60,959 nt of DNA from CF-46 sp042408445 (lineage in GTDB: Bacteria > Chloroflexota > Limnocylindria > Limnocylindrales > CSP1-4). Below the pieces are notes generated by a model, which was given only the letters and a program-made list of their open reading frames with translations, was not told the origin of the DNA and did no database searches. Made by a program: the position numbers and the translations under genes. Position 1 is the stretch's first letter; the number at the start of each line of letters is the position of its first letter. The stretch is from assembly GCA_042408445.1 (NCBI GenBank), contig JBHORC010000033.1, forward strand, positions 1-60,959, given 5' to 3'. This document shows positions 26,268-35,467 of this stretch, one piece after another.

Positions 26268-26525
26268 CTAGACCGGCATCGGCGAGCCGCAGTGGGGGCA
26301 GCGGGCCGCTCGGAGCCGGACCGCCTCGAAACAGTACGGGCACTCATCGAAGCGGCCGGCCCCTCGGACGGGCGCAAAGCCGAGCATGAGCAGCGCGATC
26401 GGACCGAGAAACAAGCCGACGGCAAACCAGGTCCCTGCGGGACGGCCCCGTTCGTAGGCGAGCCAGTACGCGGGCATGCCGAACGCGCCGAGCCAGACCG
26501 CCAGGTACAGGAACAGGACGGACAC
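26268..26525 (-). CDS. small membrane protein with C-terminal zinc ribbon
   Basis: 85 aa: two membrane helices (about 3-20 and 32-50) followed by CPYC...CPHC, a cytoplasmic zinc ribbon. GTG at 26525 is preceded by GGAGG. It begins one base after the stop of the gene upstream, so they are co-translated. Confidence 0.7.
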   Translation of the reverse strand: MSVLFLYLAVWLGAFGMPAYWLAYERGRPAGTWFAVGLFLGPIALLMLGFAPVRGAGRFDECPYCFEAVRLRAARCPHCGSPMPV

Positions 26526-26526
26526 G

Positions 26527-26877
26527 TCACCACCTCCAGGGCCGAGTGTGACGCCTGACGCTGGCTTCGATTCGACCCCTGGTCACGGTCCGGAAACGTA
26601 CCCACGGATCCGTCCGGTGCGAGGGGCGAGGGGCGAGGACCGTCGCACTGAGCGTGACAACAGCCGCCAAGGCAATGCTGTTCGCCCAGTTCGGCTCGAA
26701 GACCCGCAGTGAGCCGCTCGGCACCGGGGGGCAGGAAGGGATCGCCTCATAGCAGGCGAGTCCCGAGCGGCTCGGCATGACGAGGTAGTCGGTGGCGGTC
26801 AGGTCGGCCGTCGCAACGAGGACGCCAATTCCGAGCGTGGCGAACGCGACGAGCGCGACCACATGTCGTCGGGACAC
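26527..26877 (-). CDS. small two-helix membrane protein
   Basis: About 116 aa from GTG 26877; longer in-frame starts exist up to 26967, but this one puts the first helix (HVVALVAFATLGIGVLVATA) at the N-terminus and has GACAAT 11 nt upstream. A loop with two cysteines (LACYEAIPSCPPV) is likely outside, and a second helix follows (NSIALAAVVTLSATVL). Basic C-terminus. Function unknown. Confidence 0.55.
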   Translation of the reverse strand: MSRRHVVALVAFATLGIGVLVATADLTATDYLVMPSRSGLACYEAIPSCPPVPSGSLRVFEPNWANSIALAAVVTLSATVLAPRPSHRTDPWVRFRTVTRGRIEASVRRHTRPWRW

Positions 26878-26963
26878 GACACGACGGGATTGTCGTGTCA
26901 GGTACGGCGCGTCAATGTTCGATGGCCGTCGTGGCCGACCGAGCGCCGCGAAGCCATCGTGGG

Positions 26964-26988
26964 CCAACCTGCCGGAATGTCACGTGAG
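26964..26988 (-). repeat. recurring 3'-end element, copy 1
   Basis: On the minus strand reads TGACATTCCGGCAGGTTGG, 8-30 nt after the stop of the gene at 26996. Matches five copies at 37.3-39.0 kb. Confidence 0.5.
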
Positions 26989-26995
26989 GGCCGCC

Positions 26996-27424
26996 TCATC
27001 GAAAGTCGTCGGCGTAGTCCCAGCAGTTGGTGATCTCCGCCTCCAGCTCGCCCAGCATTCCCGGCTCATCGCTGAGATATGCCGAGACATCCGTCGTCGG
27101 ATCGAACGCGTCGACGTAGGGCTGGCAGATCGCAGCCCCGATCTCGTGGTATCGGTCGGCGCTCATGGCGATCCGTCCGCGAACCTCGATCGCTCGGTAG
27201 GGATAGGCGTTCTCGGCCAGGACAACGGTCGCCCTCGGGTCCCGCCCGAGCATCGAGATCTTCCGATCCCCGGCGGGGAACTGGAAGACGAACTTGCCAT
27301 CGATCCATCGGTGCCACACCGGCCGGCTGAAGATCGATCCATCAGCGAGGCCGATCGAGAGGACAGCCGCCAACGGCTGCTCGAACAGGTCGCCGAGGTC
27401 CGAAGGCTCGAGCCCGCGTCGCAT
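26996..27424 (-). CDS. pyridoxamine 5'-phosphate oxidase-like flavin/F420-binding protein
   Basis: 142 aa from ATG 27424 (GGTGAGG 7 nt upstream). Split beta-barrel of the PPOX/FDOR type: LAAVLSIGLADGSIFSRPVWHRWIDGKFVFQF, then GRDPRATVVLAENAYPYRAIEVRGRIAM, the usual strand order with the ERRG-like EVRGRI. Probably binds a deazaflavin or FMN; substrate unknown. Confidence 0.82.
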   Translation of the reverse strand: MRRGLEPSDLGDLFEQPLAAVLSIGLADGSIFSRPVWHRWIDGKFVFQFPAGDRKISMLGRDPRATVVLAENAYPYRAIEVRGRIAMSADRYHEIGAAICQPYVDAFDPTTDVSAYLSDEPGMLGELEAEITNCWDYADDFR

Positions 27425-27624
27425 GTCTGGCCTCACCTAGCGTCCGCGCTGTGGCCGGATGGTTTCGTGATGGGAGCCGGTCCCAGTTTCGTCACTTTAT
27501 TGATCGTGGCTTCTCCGGAGCAGAGGCAGCCTTGCCGCGGGCCGGGCGGAGGGCACTTCTCGCGCATCTGCCCGCAGAGACGCAAGGTTCGTGACGCTGC
27601 GGTTTTTGCCGCCGCGCGGCGGAT

Positions 27625-27972
27625 TCAAACGCGACCGGTCGCGAACGCCGCTCCGATGGAGCCGATTCCAATGACCGCCCAGAGGATGGCCCAGTACCTC
27701 ATCGGCACGAAGAACATCGTGTGCCGCTGCCTTAGGACGACGTCCTGTCCGGTCGCCTTGTCGACGAGTTCACGCACCGGTCGCGCCGCCAGCAGTTGAG
27801 CCAGTACGAAGACGATGACCGCGCTTATGATCAATGCCAGTCCGTTGATGACCTGCACGTGCTCGCGCATGGCCAGTTCGCCGCCTGCTATCTGGGTGAC
27901 AAGCTGGAACACCAGGATCGTCATGAATGGAATCACGAAGGCGAACGCCCCTAGACCCTGCCAGATCAGCAC
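27625..27972 (-). CDS. small membrane protein
   Basis: 115 aa with three predicted helices (about 5-28, 42-64, 90-112) and a charged loop (RPVRELVDKATGQDVVLRQRH). Start GTG 27972 with GGGAGGG 8 nt upstream. No family recognised. Confidence 0.65.
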   Translation of the reverse strand: MLIWQGLGAFAFVIPFMTILVFQLVTQIAGGELAMREHVQVINGLALIISAVIVFVLAQLLAARPVRELVDKATGQDVVLRQRHTMFFVPMRYWAILWAVIGIGSIGAAFATGRV

Positions 27973-28219
27973 TGGCGAACCCTCCCGCCTCCTTCACGAA
28001 GACCTGCTGAGTCCTCAGTAGGGCTGCGCGCTCACGCTACCACCCGCCCCACCTGACGAGTCTGAGCTCGGTCGACCTGATCGAGAACTTGGTCGACGCC
28101 ACCACGTACTCTTGCTTGGTCCGATCGAGTCATAGCTGCGCGGTGGAGCGTCGCCCGCGTTCCGTCGGGGCATCCGAGATCGAGCTGCGTGGCCAGACCG
28201 CGTCTCGAAGAGGGTCAGG

Positions 28220-28510
28220 ATGGATCCGAGTTGGTTCGTGGGTGAAGGGTCGTATGCGGTCGCCGCTGCCGCGATCTTCTTCCTCGTCGCGGCAGGAATC
28301 CTGCTGTGGCTTCGCGGTCCGGGAAGTCGGCCGCACGACCCGCCGATCGCACGTGACCGCGTTCGCTGGTTCGCGGGCATGTGGGCGCTGTTTGGGGCAG
28401 CCTGGCTAGTTCGGGCCGTCGCGGGGATCGGTGGCCTCTTCGTCGGATGCGCGCTCCTGCTCGCCGTCAGCATCGGGTTGGCGGTCCGTACGCGACGCCG
28501 GAGCCCGTAG
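28220..28510 (+). CDS. small membrane protein
   Basis: 96 aa, helices at about 13-31, 49-66 and 70-88, basic tail RTRRRSP. GAGGG just before the ATG. The 247 nt on its left hold no convincing gene. Confidence 0.6.
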   Translation: MDPSWFVGEGSYAVAAAAIFFLVAAGILLWLRGPGSRPHDPPIARDRVRWFAGMWALFGAAWLVRAVAGIGGLFVGCALLLAVSIGLAVRTRRRSP

Positions 28511-28609
28511 CGTTCTTGGCGGCGCTGACCCTCGAGCGCGGAGTCCCTGAACGCCGTCAGCTATGCGGTGGGGCTTTGCCGCGCGATCGTCGCGCGCCAA
28601 GATCACTGC

Positions 28610-28975
28610 TCAGGCGACGACGCGCTGTAGGGCGAGCAGGACGAGGCCGACGGCGATCAGGCAGAACGTGAGCAGCAGGACGCGGAGTATCCCGCCCCGG
28701 CTGTAATCCGGAACGAAGCGCTTGGCGTTTCCTTTTCGGTCGGCACCGGGCGGATCAGGTAAAGAAGGTGGGTCCGGCCAGACGGGATTGTCCCCACCGG
28801 GCACCCGCCAGATCTGGTCGCTGGATCGCTTGTCGGCGGCTAGCAGCGCGCGGACGAACCGGGCGATCAACGCGCGCGGCTGGCTTCGGTGCCGTGGCAC
28901 AAGAGGAGCGTACGCGGTGGATGCGGGCCGGGTGCGTGAGGAGCGTGGTCGTGGCAACGGTGCGTTGTCGGTCAT
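28610..28975 (-). CDS. putative tail-anchored small protein
   Basis: About 121 aa from ATG 28975; the frame extends further but the upstream part is not protein-like. The first 90 residues are Pro/Arg-rich, and the only hydrophobic segment is at the C-terminus (GGILRVLLLTFCLIAVGLVLL), so it would be tail-anchored. Coding status uncertain. Confidence 0.4.
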   Translation of the reverse strand: MTDNAPLPRPRSSRTRPASTAYAPLVPRHRSQPRALIARFVRALLAADKRSSDQIWRVPGGDNPVWPDPPSLPDPPGADRKGNAKRFVPDYSRGGILRVLLLTFCLIAVGLVLLALQRVVA

Positions 28976-29099
28976 GGCCGACATTCGCGAACGGTTTCGG
29001 TCTCGGGGTGGTAGTGGTCGGCTGAAGGCTGGGCTAGCCCGTTCGCGTCGGTGCCGCCCGCAACCAGAACTCAGCCGTCGGTTCGCGCCGAAGCGACCT

Positions 29100-29729
29100 T
29101 TACTCTTCGAGCCAGACCCGGTTGCCGTCCGGGCCTTGATCAAAGTTCGAGCCCGGGGGCATCGCGAGGATCGCGATGAGATCAGGGCGATGCTCGGCAA
29201 GATGAACGAGGTGGACGGGGTGCGTGGTCGTGACGACGCCGCGGTGGTATTCCTCAGTCACGAGCAACCATCCTGATGACATCGCGTCCGCTCCCGTATA
29301 ACGCCGCCCGGACGCCGGGGCGCCCTCCTGGATGCCCGGCGAGACCATCGCTGTCTGGTCTGACCGGGGAGGCAGGAACGGCGCTCCGGCTCGCGCGCAG
29401 ATCTCCCGCTGGCGCGTCCACCAATCGATCGTCTTGTCGATCTCCGGCACAAACCTGTCGAGGGCAAAGGTCGCCTCGCCCGCCAAGAGGATTTGGGCCG
29501 TCCATTCGAAGCGGACGGGCCAGAACCCATACCAGAACGTCTGGCCGGTCGGAAGACCGCCCGGATTGGATGCCGAAACCGCCGCAAAGTGTCGAAGGAA
29601 TGCGATGACTCCCGGGCCCAGATCTTCGTTTCCCACGAAAGCACCGATCTCATTGAGCCCGATGGACGACAGGCCGGTCGTGCGGAATGTCCCATCAGCG
29701 GATTGATGCACGTCGATGCCAAGGTTCAT
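29100..29729 (-). CDS. protein with C-terminal DUF2185/Imm33-like domain
   Basis: 209 aa from ATG 29729. The last ~85 residues (TAMVSPGIQEGAPASGRRY, SSGWLLV, HLAEHRPDLIAILAMPPGSNFDQ) follow the DUF2185 pattern of a conserved SGW, a DP/RPDLI helix and PxGS-F. That family is catalogued as immunity protein Imm33 in polymorphic toxin systems. The N-terminal half (FWYGFWPVRFEWTAQ) is unassigned. No toxin gene is recognisable nearby. Confidence 0.6.
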   Translation of the reverse strand: MNLGIDVHQSADGTFRTTGLSSIGLNEIGAFVGNEDLGPGVIAFLRHFAAVSASNPGGLPTGQTFWYGFWPVRFEWTAQILLAGEATFALDRFVPEIDKTIDWWTRQREICARAGAPFLPPRSDQTAMVSPGIQEGAPASGRRYTGADAMSSGWLLVTEEYHRGVVTTTHPVHLVHLAEHRPDLIAILAMPPGSNFDQGPDGNRVWLEE

Positions 29730-29760
29730 TTGTCTTGTCGCCGGTCCTTGTCGAGATGGG

Positions 29761-30063
29761 TCATCTAACCCAAGGGCGGAGCAGCGCGAGCGCAACACCG
29801 GTCAGGAGCGCGACCCCGCTCCACACTGTCAACTTGCGCAGCTCCGTCCGGGTACGGGCGGCGTCGTCCGGTAGGCGCCGCACCTCGTCTGGCCACCATG
29901 GACGGCCGGTATCGAAGAGGACGAACGTGGGAAGGACGAGCAGCGCGGTCGCGGAGATCGCGCCGCCGACTCCGGCCGTTGCGCTCCCGATGACGGGGCC
30001 GACCAAGAGTGCCGCCGACCACCAGAGGCGGCTTCCGACGAAGTAGCGCGTGCTGGGAGCCAT
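29761..30063 (-). CDS. small membrane protein, leaderless
   Basis: 100 aa, two long hydrophobic segments (about 13-45) and a C-terminal helix (TVWSGVALLTGVALALL). ATG 30063 lies 6 nt after TACCAT (rc of 30070-30075). Its stop is 31 nt before the DUF2185 gene, probably one transcript. Confidence 0.65.
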   Translation of the reverse strand: MAPSTRYFVGSRLWWSAALLVGPVIGSATAGVGGAISATALLVLPTFVLFDTGRPWWPDEVRRLPDDAARTRTELRKLTVWSGVALLTGVALALLRPWVR

Positions 30064-30159
30064 GGGCGGATGGTAGCCACGGCCGAGCACACGCTATGAC
30101 TTCATCGCGTCTCGTACGACCGACGACCGAGGCTGCCGCCGCGGGTAGACTCGCCGTCG

Positions 30160-30519
30160 ATGACGGGCCGCCAACGGACCGCGCTTCGCCTCTTTGCCGG
30201 AGGGCTGTGGGGACTCCTAGCGATCCCATCGATCCTCGGGACGCTGTACTCCGCGACGAATGGTGGACTATCGCTTGCCCTCTACGCGTCGTTCAGCGTC
30301 CTCTCTGTGGGTCTCGCTTACCTGCTTTCCACGAAGTCTTCGCGAACCGGCCCGGCGGTGTCGGCGATCGCCGCGTCCGGACTCGCGGTCGTTGGGTTCA
30401 TTGCGTTTGCGACCGCCAGCGATCGGTCGGACGTTCCGAACCTTTGGTTCGTCGTGGTGGTTGCGGCCATCGGAGCTGTTTCGATCCTCGCATTGGGTAG
30501 TCCCGCTGCGTGTGATTGA
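30160..30519 (+). CDS. four-helix membrane protein, leaderless
   Basis: 119 aa, helices at about 9-30, 38-58, 65-85 and 92-112. ATG is 8 nt after TAGACT (30146-30151). Divergent from the gene at 29761-30063. No family recognised. Confidence 0.65.
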   Translation: MTGRQRTALRLFAGGLWGLLAIPSILGTLYSATNGGLSLALYASFSVLSVGLAYLLSTKSSRTGPAVSAIAASGLAVVGFIAFATASDRSDVPNLWFVVVVAAIGAVSILALGSPAACD

Positions 30520-30760
30520 CTGCGTGCTGAGCACGCCGTCGGGAGCCTCACAACCTCGGCCTCCGCGAGCCGCCATTCCGCCAGCACGGACGACCTTCAT
30601 CCCAAGGACTGCTCGAGCTGCGACGGTATCGCCGCATCGTCAACAGCCGATCGCGGTCCTCTAGCGTCGTCGTCCCCGGTGTCACCGCGTCGACAGCTGA
30701 CCCGATTCCTGTGACGGAGCGTGAGTTCGCAGACCCCTCACGGCCGTCGCCCTGGAAGCT

Positions 30761-31750
30761 TCATGGGGACAGAACTCCGTCCGTCCGCGGCTCAACTCCG
30801 ATGGTATTCGTCGCTCGCGCCCGGCGGCGGTCGCCAAGCCTGCCCGCAAGCGGCGAACTGCGCCGACGGAACACGTACCCGATGGCGAGCGCAGAGAGCA
30901 GCAGGATGCCGACTGCAACCTGCTTGGCGAGAAGCAGCTCGTTCGACTCACTCACGAAGACGTTGCCGGCTCGGATGCTCCGCCACGTCCACTCGGCATC
31001 GAGGACGAGCAAGAGGTAGATCGAAACGAGTGAGGCGTAGAAGACGCGGGCGACACCGAACCACCACGCGGCGAACCCCACGATCGCTCCGCACGAGACG
31101 ACCGCGAGGACGCCAAGATCCAGGATCGGATTCGGCGGAGAGAAGTCGAACGTCATCGACGCGTCGACGGCTCCGGACGCCGACGGTGGCGCGGGGAGAA
31201 GCTGTGCGTTCACGCCATACAGCCCGGCCACCGCGGCAGCGATCAGGGCTCCGACGACGATGGCGACCACGAGTCGTGGTGAGCCGTCGGGACGGAGATC
31301 GGCCCAGCCCTGCGGACGAAGGAGCCGCGGGACGAGGTCGAGCACGACAGTGGTCAAAACGACCAGCAGGAGCGCCGACCAGGCGACGGCCCCGGGAACC
31401 ACCACCTGTCCGTCGAGAGTCGTCGGCGTCACGAGGACGCGGAGGACCGCTGGAGCCGTGAAGCAGACAAGGAGAGATGTGATTCCCGTCCGGGCGCCGT
31501 AGTCGGTTGACCCGCGAAGGAGCTTCGGCATCCGGCCGACGAGTCGCCATTCGACAAACATCGCCGCGATGAGCCCGGCGACCAGCGTCGGCAGCAGGAG
31601 CGCAAAGTCAGCGGGCCACCCCTGACTCCCGAAGATCGCGAGCATGGCCAGGCCGGCGGTCCAGATGACCAGCATGCAGGCGGTGTCGTACGCCGCGGCG
31701 GCCACCATCAATCGCCTCGGGATGCCGTACGACTGACGCCAGTTGATCAC
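30761..31750 (-). CDS. multi-pass membrane protein
   Basis: About 329 aa from GTG 31750 (start uncertain; ATG codons lie further in). Seven to eight helices, an external loop rich in Ser/Pro (LLPAPPSASGAVDASMTFDFSPPN) between helices 5 and 6 and a basic C-terminal tail. I do not recognise the family. The largest protein of the left accessory segment. Confidence 0.65.
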   Translation of the reverse strand: MINWRQSYGIPRRLMVAAAAYDTACMLVIWTAGLAMLAIFGSQGWPADFALLLPTLVAGLIAAMFVEWRLVGRMPKLLRGSTDYGARTGITSLLVCFTAPAVLRVLVTPTTLDGQVVVPGAVAWSALLLVVLTTVVLDLVPRLLRPQGWADLRPDGSPRLVVAIVVGALIAAAVAGLYGVNAQLLPAPPSASGAVDASMTFDFSPPNPILDLGVLAVVSCGAIVGFAAWWFGVARVFYASLVSIYLLLVLDAEWTWRSIRAGNVFVSESNELLLAKQVAVGILLLSALAIGYVFRRRSSPLAGRLGDRRRARATNTIGVEPRTDGVLSP

Positions 31751-31864
31751 CCACCAATCATCGCGGCGTCTGGAGGCGCTGCAACCCTTCCTCATTCAAT
31801 GTTGTGGCGCGCAGAGGCACCCGACCCGCGTCAACCTCTACAGGCCATTTGGTAGGCTCCCGCC

Positions 31865-32494
31865 GTGCCTGGAGAGTCGTGCCCGCGCTGCCTGACGACT
31901 CGCATCGGAGCACTCCGGTTCTGTCGAACCTGCGCGTTCGACTTCGACTCCGTTCGACCGTCACCGTCTGCGGCCGATGACGCCCGGAGCGTTGTGGGCG
32001 TCCCACAAGAGCAGGTCCCGGCGATTGCGGCCTCGCGCTCCCAGCACTCGAGTCGGCTCTGGTTGATTCCTGCCGCGGTCGGCGCGGGCGTCCTCGTCCT
32101 GCTCGTCGCCGCGGGCGCCATCTTCGTCAGCGGGATCGGAAAGCACGACATCAAGGGGTCGTACGTTCTCGTCGCGTCGGATCCTTCGGTCGGTGGCATC
32201 GAGACGACTGATACGGGATGCCACCCGTCCGGCCGCGCCGAACGCTTCGTCTTGTCGGTCGCGGACGGTTCAGGCGACACACTGTCCTCGACCACGCTCG
32301 CTGAGGGGAGCCCGAAGGCCAACGCCTGCGAGTGGCGGTTCACGTTGACGGGCGTTTCAGAGACGGCGGCCTACGTTTTCAATCTGGACGGGCGAGCAGT
32401 TGGAACGACGACCCTCGAGAATCTTCGGGCGACCAACTGGTCGACGGTCGTGACCGAGGACGTCGCTCCACCGCCGGCCGACCTGAATTTCTAG
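31865..32494 (+). CDS. zinc-ribbon membrane protein with exported domain, leaderless
   Basis: 209 aa: N-terminal CPRC...CRTC ribbon (cytoplasmic), one membrane helix (about 68-90), then a 115-residue exported beta-rich domain with two cysteines (TGCHPSG, NACEWRF) that may form a disulfide. GTG is 6 nt after TAGGCT (31853-31858). Last gene before the left island boundary. Confidence 0.7.
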   Translation: MPGESCPRCLTTRIGALRFCRTCAFDFDSVRPSPSAADDARSVVGVPQEQVPAIAASRSQHSSRLWLIPAAVGAGVLVLLVAAGAIFVSGIGKHDIKGSYVLVASDPSVGGIETTDTGCHPSGRAERFVLSVADGSGDTLSSTTLAEGSPKANACEWRFTLTGVSETAAYVFNLDGRAVGTTTLENLRATNWSTVVTEDVAPPPADLNF

Positions 32495-32530
32495 CCGCCT
32501 TCCGCGTGTTTTTTCACTGTTCGCGAAACC

Positions 32531-32554
32531 ACAGCGGGAGTGCCCCCAAGGGGA
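32531..32554. repeat. putative attachment site (tRNA-Glu 3'-end fragment), island left end
   Basis: 24 bp identical to 44834-44857: 10 bp that flank the tRNA plus its last 14 bp; similarity continues imperfectly for about 10 more bases. Identity beyond the tRNA itself argues for a recombination core rather than a stray tRNA remnant. Confidence 0.65.
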
Positions 32555-32593
32555 CTCGGACACCCACCCGCTGTCTGATGAGGACCCTCTTGC

Positions 32594-33862
32594 GTGGTAC
32601 GTGGCGTGACGACGTCCGTTACGCCAGCCCAGCCTACGCGTTTCGCGGTAACGGTTGTCGACGTCCCGATCGACGAACTCCGGCCTGAGCCGGCGAACCC
32701 TCGCCGCATCGGAGAGGACGAGCTCGAGGCCCTGACCCGGAGCCTTCGTTCGTTCGGCTTCGTCCAGCCGGTCCTCGCCCGGACGTCCGACCGAACCGTC
32801 ATCGGCGGACACCAGCGCCTCGTCGCCGCCCGCCGGCTCGGCCTCACGACGGTCCCGGTGATCTGGCGCGACATCTCCGTCGAGGAAGCTCGTGTCCTCG
32901 GCCTCGCGCTGAACAAGATCAGCGGCTCCTGGGACGAGCAGCTCCTCGCCCGACTCCTGGCGGAGCTCACCTCGACGTCCGATGCCGACCTCTCGCTGTC
33001 GGGCTTCGACGAGGACGAAGTCGCGAAGTTCCTCAAGGGCCTCGATCGACGGGCACGGCGGGAGCAGCCCGAACGGTTCGACCTCGAGACGGCGCTCGAT
33101 GAGGCGACACGCGAGCCACGGACGAAGTCGGGCGAGATCTGGCGGCTTGGCGACCACCGGCTCCTGTGTGGCGATGCGACCTCGGCTGCCGATGTCGCTC
33201 GCCTCCTCGGCGATCGGCGGCCGACGATGGCGTTTACCGACCCGCCGTACAACGTCGCCCTCGGCGACCACGGCGGCCAGCCCCGAGCGTCGCGCCGGCG
33301 GCGGATCGCCAACGACGCGCTCGATCCCGTCGCCTGGGAGACGTTCTGCCGCTCGTGGATCCACGTCCTGGTCGAGTCGGTCGACGGCGCGATCTACTGC
33401 GCGATGAGCAGCAAGGAGCTGCCCCTAGTCAGCCGCCTCTTCGCCGAGGAGGGTGGCCATTGGTCGGACACGATCATCTGGGCTAAGGACCGCTTCGTCC
33501 TCGGACGTGCCGACTACCAGCGTTCCTATGAGCCGATCTGGTACGGCTGGCGCGAAGGGTCGAGCCATCACTGGTGCGGCGATCGCGACCAGGGCGACGT
33601 TTGGACGATCGCCCGGCCGGCGGAGGCGCCGCTCCACCCGGTGATGAAGCCTCTCGGGTTGATGGAGCGGGCGATCAGCAACAGCAGCCAGGAGGGCGAC
33701 GTCGTCCTCGATCTGTTCCTCGGTGCGGGCAGCACCCTGATCGCCACCGAGCGGACGGGACGCTCCTGCTACGGCGTGGAGCTCGACGCCCGATACTGCG
33801 ACGTCATCCTCGCCCGCTGGGAGGCGTTCACGGGCGATCCGGCGGTGCGGGTCGATGGGTGA
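32594..33862 (+). CDS. ParB-domain DNA methyltransferase (beta-class N4/N6)
   Basis: 422 aa. Residues 18-110 are a ParB/Srx-type domain (VPIDELRPEPANPRRI, GGHQRLVAARRLG at 71-83); residues 180-415 are a methyltransferase with catalytic DPPYN at 216-220 ahead of the SAM-binding FLGAGST, the beta-class order. Typical of phages and integrative elements, acting as an orphan methylase that may protect the element or alter expression. No cognate restriction endonuclease is near. First gene inside the att-bounded island; start GTG 32594 or 32606. Confidence 0.92.
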   Translation: MVRGVTTSVTPAQPTRFAVTVVDVPIDELRPEPANPRRIGEDELEALTRSLRSFGFVQPVLARTSDRTVIGGHQRLVAARRLGLTTVPVIWRDISVEEARVLGLALNKISGSWDEQLLARLLAELTSTSDADLSLSGFDEDEVAKFLKGLDRRARREQPERFDLETALDEATREPRTKSGEIWRLGDHRLLCGDATSAADVARLLGDRRPTMAFTDPPYNVALGDHGGQPRASRRRRIANDALDPVAWETFCRSWIHVLVESVDGAIYCAMSSKELPLVSRLFAEEGGHWSDTIIWAKDRFVLGRADYQRSYEPIWYGWREGSSHHWCGDRDQGDVWTIARPAEAPLHPVMKPLGLMERAISNSSQEGDVVLDLFLGAGSTLIATERTGRSCYGVELDARYCDVILARWEAFTGDPAVRVDG

Positions 33863-34295
33863 GCGCCGAGTGCGTCGGCTCGGCGACGGGCTGCAGCTGG
33901 CCCCGAAGCGGCTTCGGGACGCGTTCCCATCCCCACACGCCTTCGAGCGCTCGCTTGAACCGACTGTTCCTTCGGGCCTCCTCGACGAACCGCGAGCCGA
34001 ACCGCTCGGCGTGGTAGTGGAGAAGGTCCTCGATCGGTCCCGCAGCGACGTGAAACAACGCTTGGTCGTCGGTCGCGGCTTCGACGAGCGCCAACGTGAC
34101 CGGCCAGGCCTCTTCGGCCCGGCCAGCGTCGCGCGGGACCTCGCTGAGCCAGTCGGAAGGACGGTCCCCGACCCGGCTCTCGAGCTCCAGGCGCTGGGTT
34201 CGGCTCCCTGCCGCGGCGGTCAAGTCGGCGAAGTACTGCGCGACGAATCCGCCCAGGTCCTCCATCGGCTTCTTCCGTCCATCCCAGCTCGGCAC
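33828..34295 (-). CDS. DUF6869-like protein, leaderless
   Basis: 155 aa. Helical; the core ATDDQALFHVAAGPIEDLLHYH and NSRFKRALEGVWGW matches the DUF6869 pattern (AAGPhEdLL, RFrrALxgVWG), a family often found beside immunity proteins. GTG is 6 nt after TAGGGT (rc of 34302-34307). Its 3' end overlaps the methyltransferase tail-to-tail by 35 nt. Confidence 0.7.
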   Translation of the reverse strand: MPSWDGRKKPMEDLGGFVAQYFADLTAAAGSRTQRLELESRVGDRPSDWLSEVPRDAGRAEEAWPVTLALVEAATDDQALFHVAAGPIEDLLHYHAERFGSRFVEEARRNSRFKRALEGVWGWERVPKPLRGQLQPVAEPTHSALTHRPAPPDRP

Positions 34296-34351
34296 GGTGC
34301 AACCCTAGGCCACCTCACCGCTGACATCGCTGGCTGTGGGACGATCGCTTC

Positions 34352-34684
34352 ATGTTCTGTCCCGTCTGCGCCGGAGAGCTCGAAGCGCAGGTCAACGTCT
34401 ACGGCGGCACCGAGGGGTACTGCCGCCGCGGCGACATGGTGGTCTCCGAAGCGATGTGGCACGGCCTGTCGAAGTGCTTCGTCGACGGAGGGACGTGTCC
34501 GCCGGACTTCGCCCCCAAGCCGGGCAGAGTCAAATGGGGCGGCCAGTGGTTCTGCCCGTACGACGGAACGCCGACCGTGGAGCGGCACGGGCAGGTCCGG
34601 TGTCCGGGCTGCGCGCGGGCGCTCACGCGGTTCCTCCCGCAACTCGTCGAACTCCACGTCCACAAGAAGGTCGAGACCGCCTAG
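34352..34684 (+). CDS. small zinc-finger protein
   Basis: 110 aa with two Cys pairs (CPVC at the N-terminus, CPGC near residue 88) plus CRRGD, KCFVDGGTC and WFCPYDG, so probably two zinc sites. ATG follows GACGAT by 6 nt. Divergent from the DUF6869 gene. Function unknown. Confidence 0.65.
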   Translation: MFCPVCAGELEAQVNVYGGTEGYCRRGDMVVSEAMWHGLSKCFVDGGTCPPDFAPKPGRVKWGGQWFCPYDGTPTVERHGQVRCPGCARALTRFLPQLVELHVHKKVETA

Positions 34685-35044
34685 TCGGCGACACACGATG
34701 ACCGGATCGTCGCGACTCCGCGCTACCAGAGCTAGCGGGTGGTAGGGGTCCGGCGCTGCTCGGAGGTGGCGGTGAACGGCAAGCCCTGCCGGGCGCGGCC
34801 GCTCCGCGATGTCCCGTTCTGCTTCTGGCATGCCCCGGGCAACGAGGAGGAGGTGGCGGAGTGCGGAGGGCCGGAACGGTACGCTCGTCCGCGACGACTG
34901 CCGAGCTCGTAGCGGCACGTCGCTAGCGTCGGTTCCCCGACCGGGCGGAGTCGCAATCGCGGGTCCTCGGTCGGGCCGTCGCGACCGCGACCGGCACCCT
35001 GCTCCACGCGTCTGCTCGCTCAAGAGCAGCGCGAGCCGCCTTGC
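34685..35044. other. 360 nt without a supported gene
   Basis: Short frames on both strands are Arg/Pro-rich and lack starts with an SD or TANNNT box; no repeat or hairpin stands out. Confidence 0.5.
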
Positions 35045-35467
35045 TCAATCCGGGGGGGTCCAGACAGCCAAGTCGCCGCCCGGCAATGAGACGATCCGAA
35101 TGCCATTCGAACCAACGACGTTCCAGGACTCGAAATCCTGACCAGCGGCAACGCGAATGACCCCGCCGTCGTCGAACGTCATCTCAAGCCGGCCGTCCTT
35201 GAAAGCGATCGCGTCGAGAACCGTGCGGTGCAGCATGCGTAGCCCGGGCGCGAGCGACACGGGATCCCCTTCCGCATCCAAGCGGAATTGGCGATCGGCA
35301 TACGAGACAACAAACGGCTGTTCGATGCGAACCTCGAACGAAAGTCCCTCGTGGGCGATCACAATCGTGTAGGCGTGGTCCACCCGACACTGAGTCACGG
35401 TCCCGCCGATGCCCAGCCACCATCGATCGGTGCCCTCAACGACTTGACCGACGATCATCGCGGCCAC
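35045..35467 (-). CDS. DUF6188-like protein
   Basis: 140 aa (or 137 from ATG 35458), beta-rich, no signal. The pattern VTQCRVDHAYTIVI ... EVRIEQPFVV ... FESWNVVGSNGIRIVSLPGGDLAVW fits DUF6188, small proteins that recur in actinobacterial accessory regions and among immunity-like genes. Function unknown. The 288 nt to its right hold no convincing gene. Confidence 0.65.
   Translation of the reverse strand: MAAMIVGQVVEGTDRWWLGIGGTVTQCRVDHAYTIVIAHEGLSFEVRIEQPFVVSYADRQFRLDAEGDPVSLAPGLRMLHRTVLDAIAFKDGRLEMTFDDGGVIRVAAGQDFESWNVVGSNGIRIVSLPGGDLAVWTPPD

Noticed and set aside
32541..32600. A second tRNA gene at the left att site
   Set aside because: Only the 3' 14 nt match tRNA-Glu; T-arm and anticodon arm do not fold.
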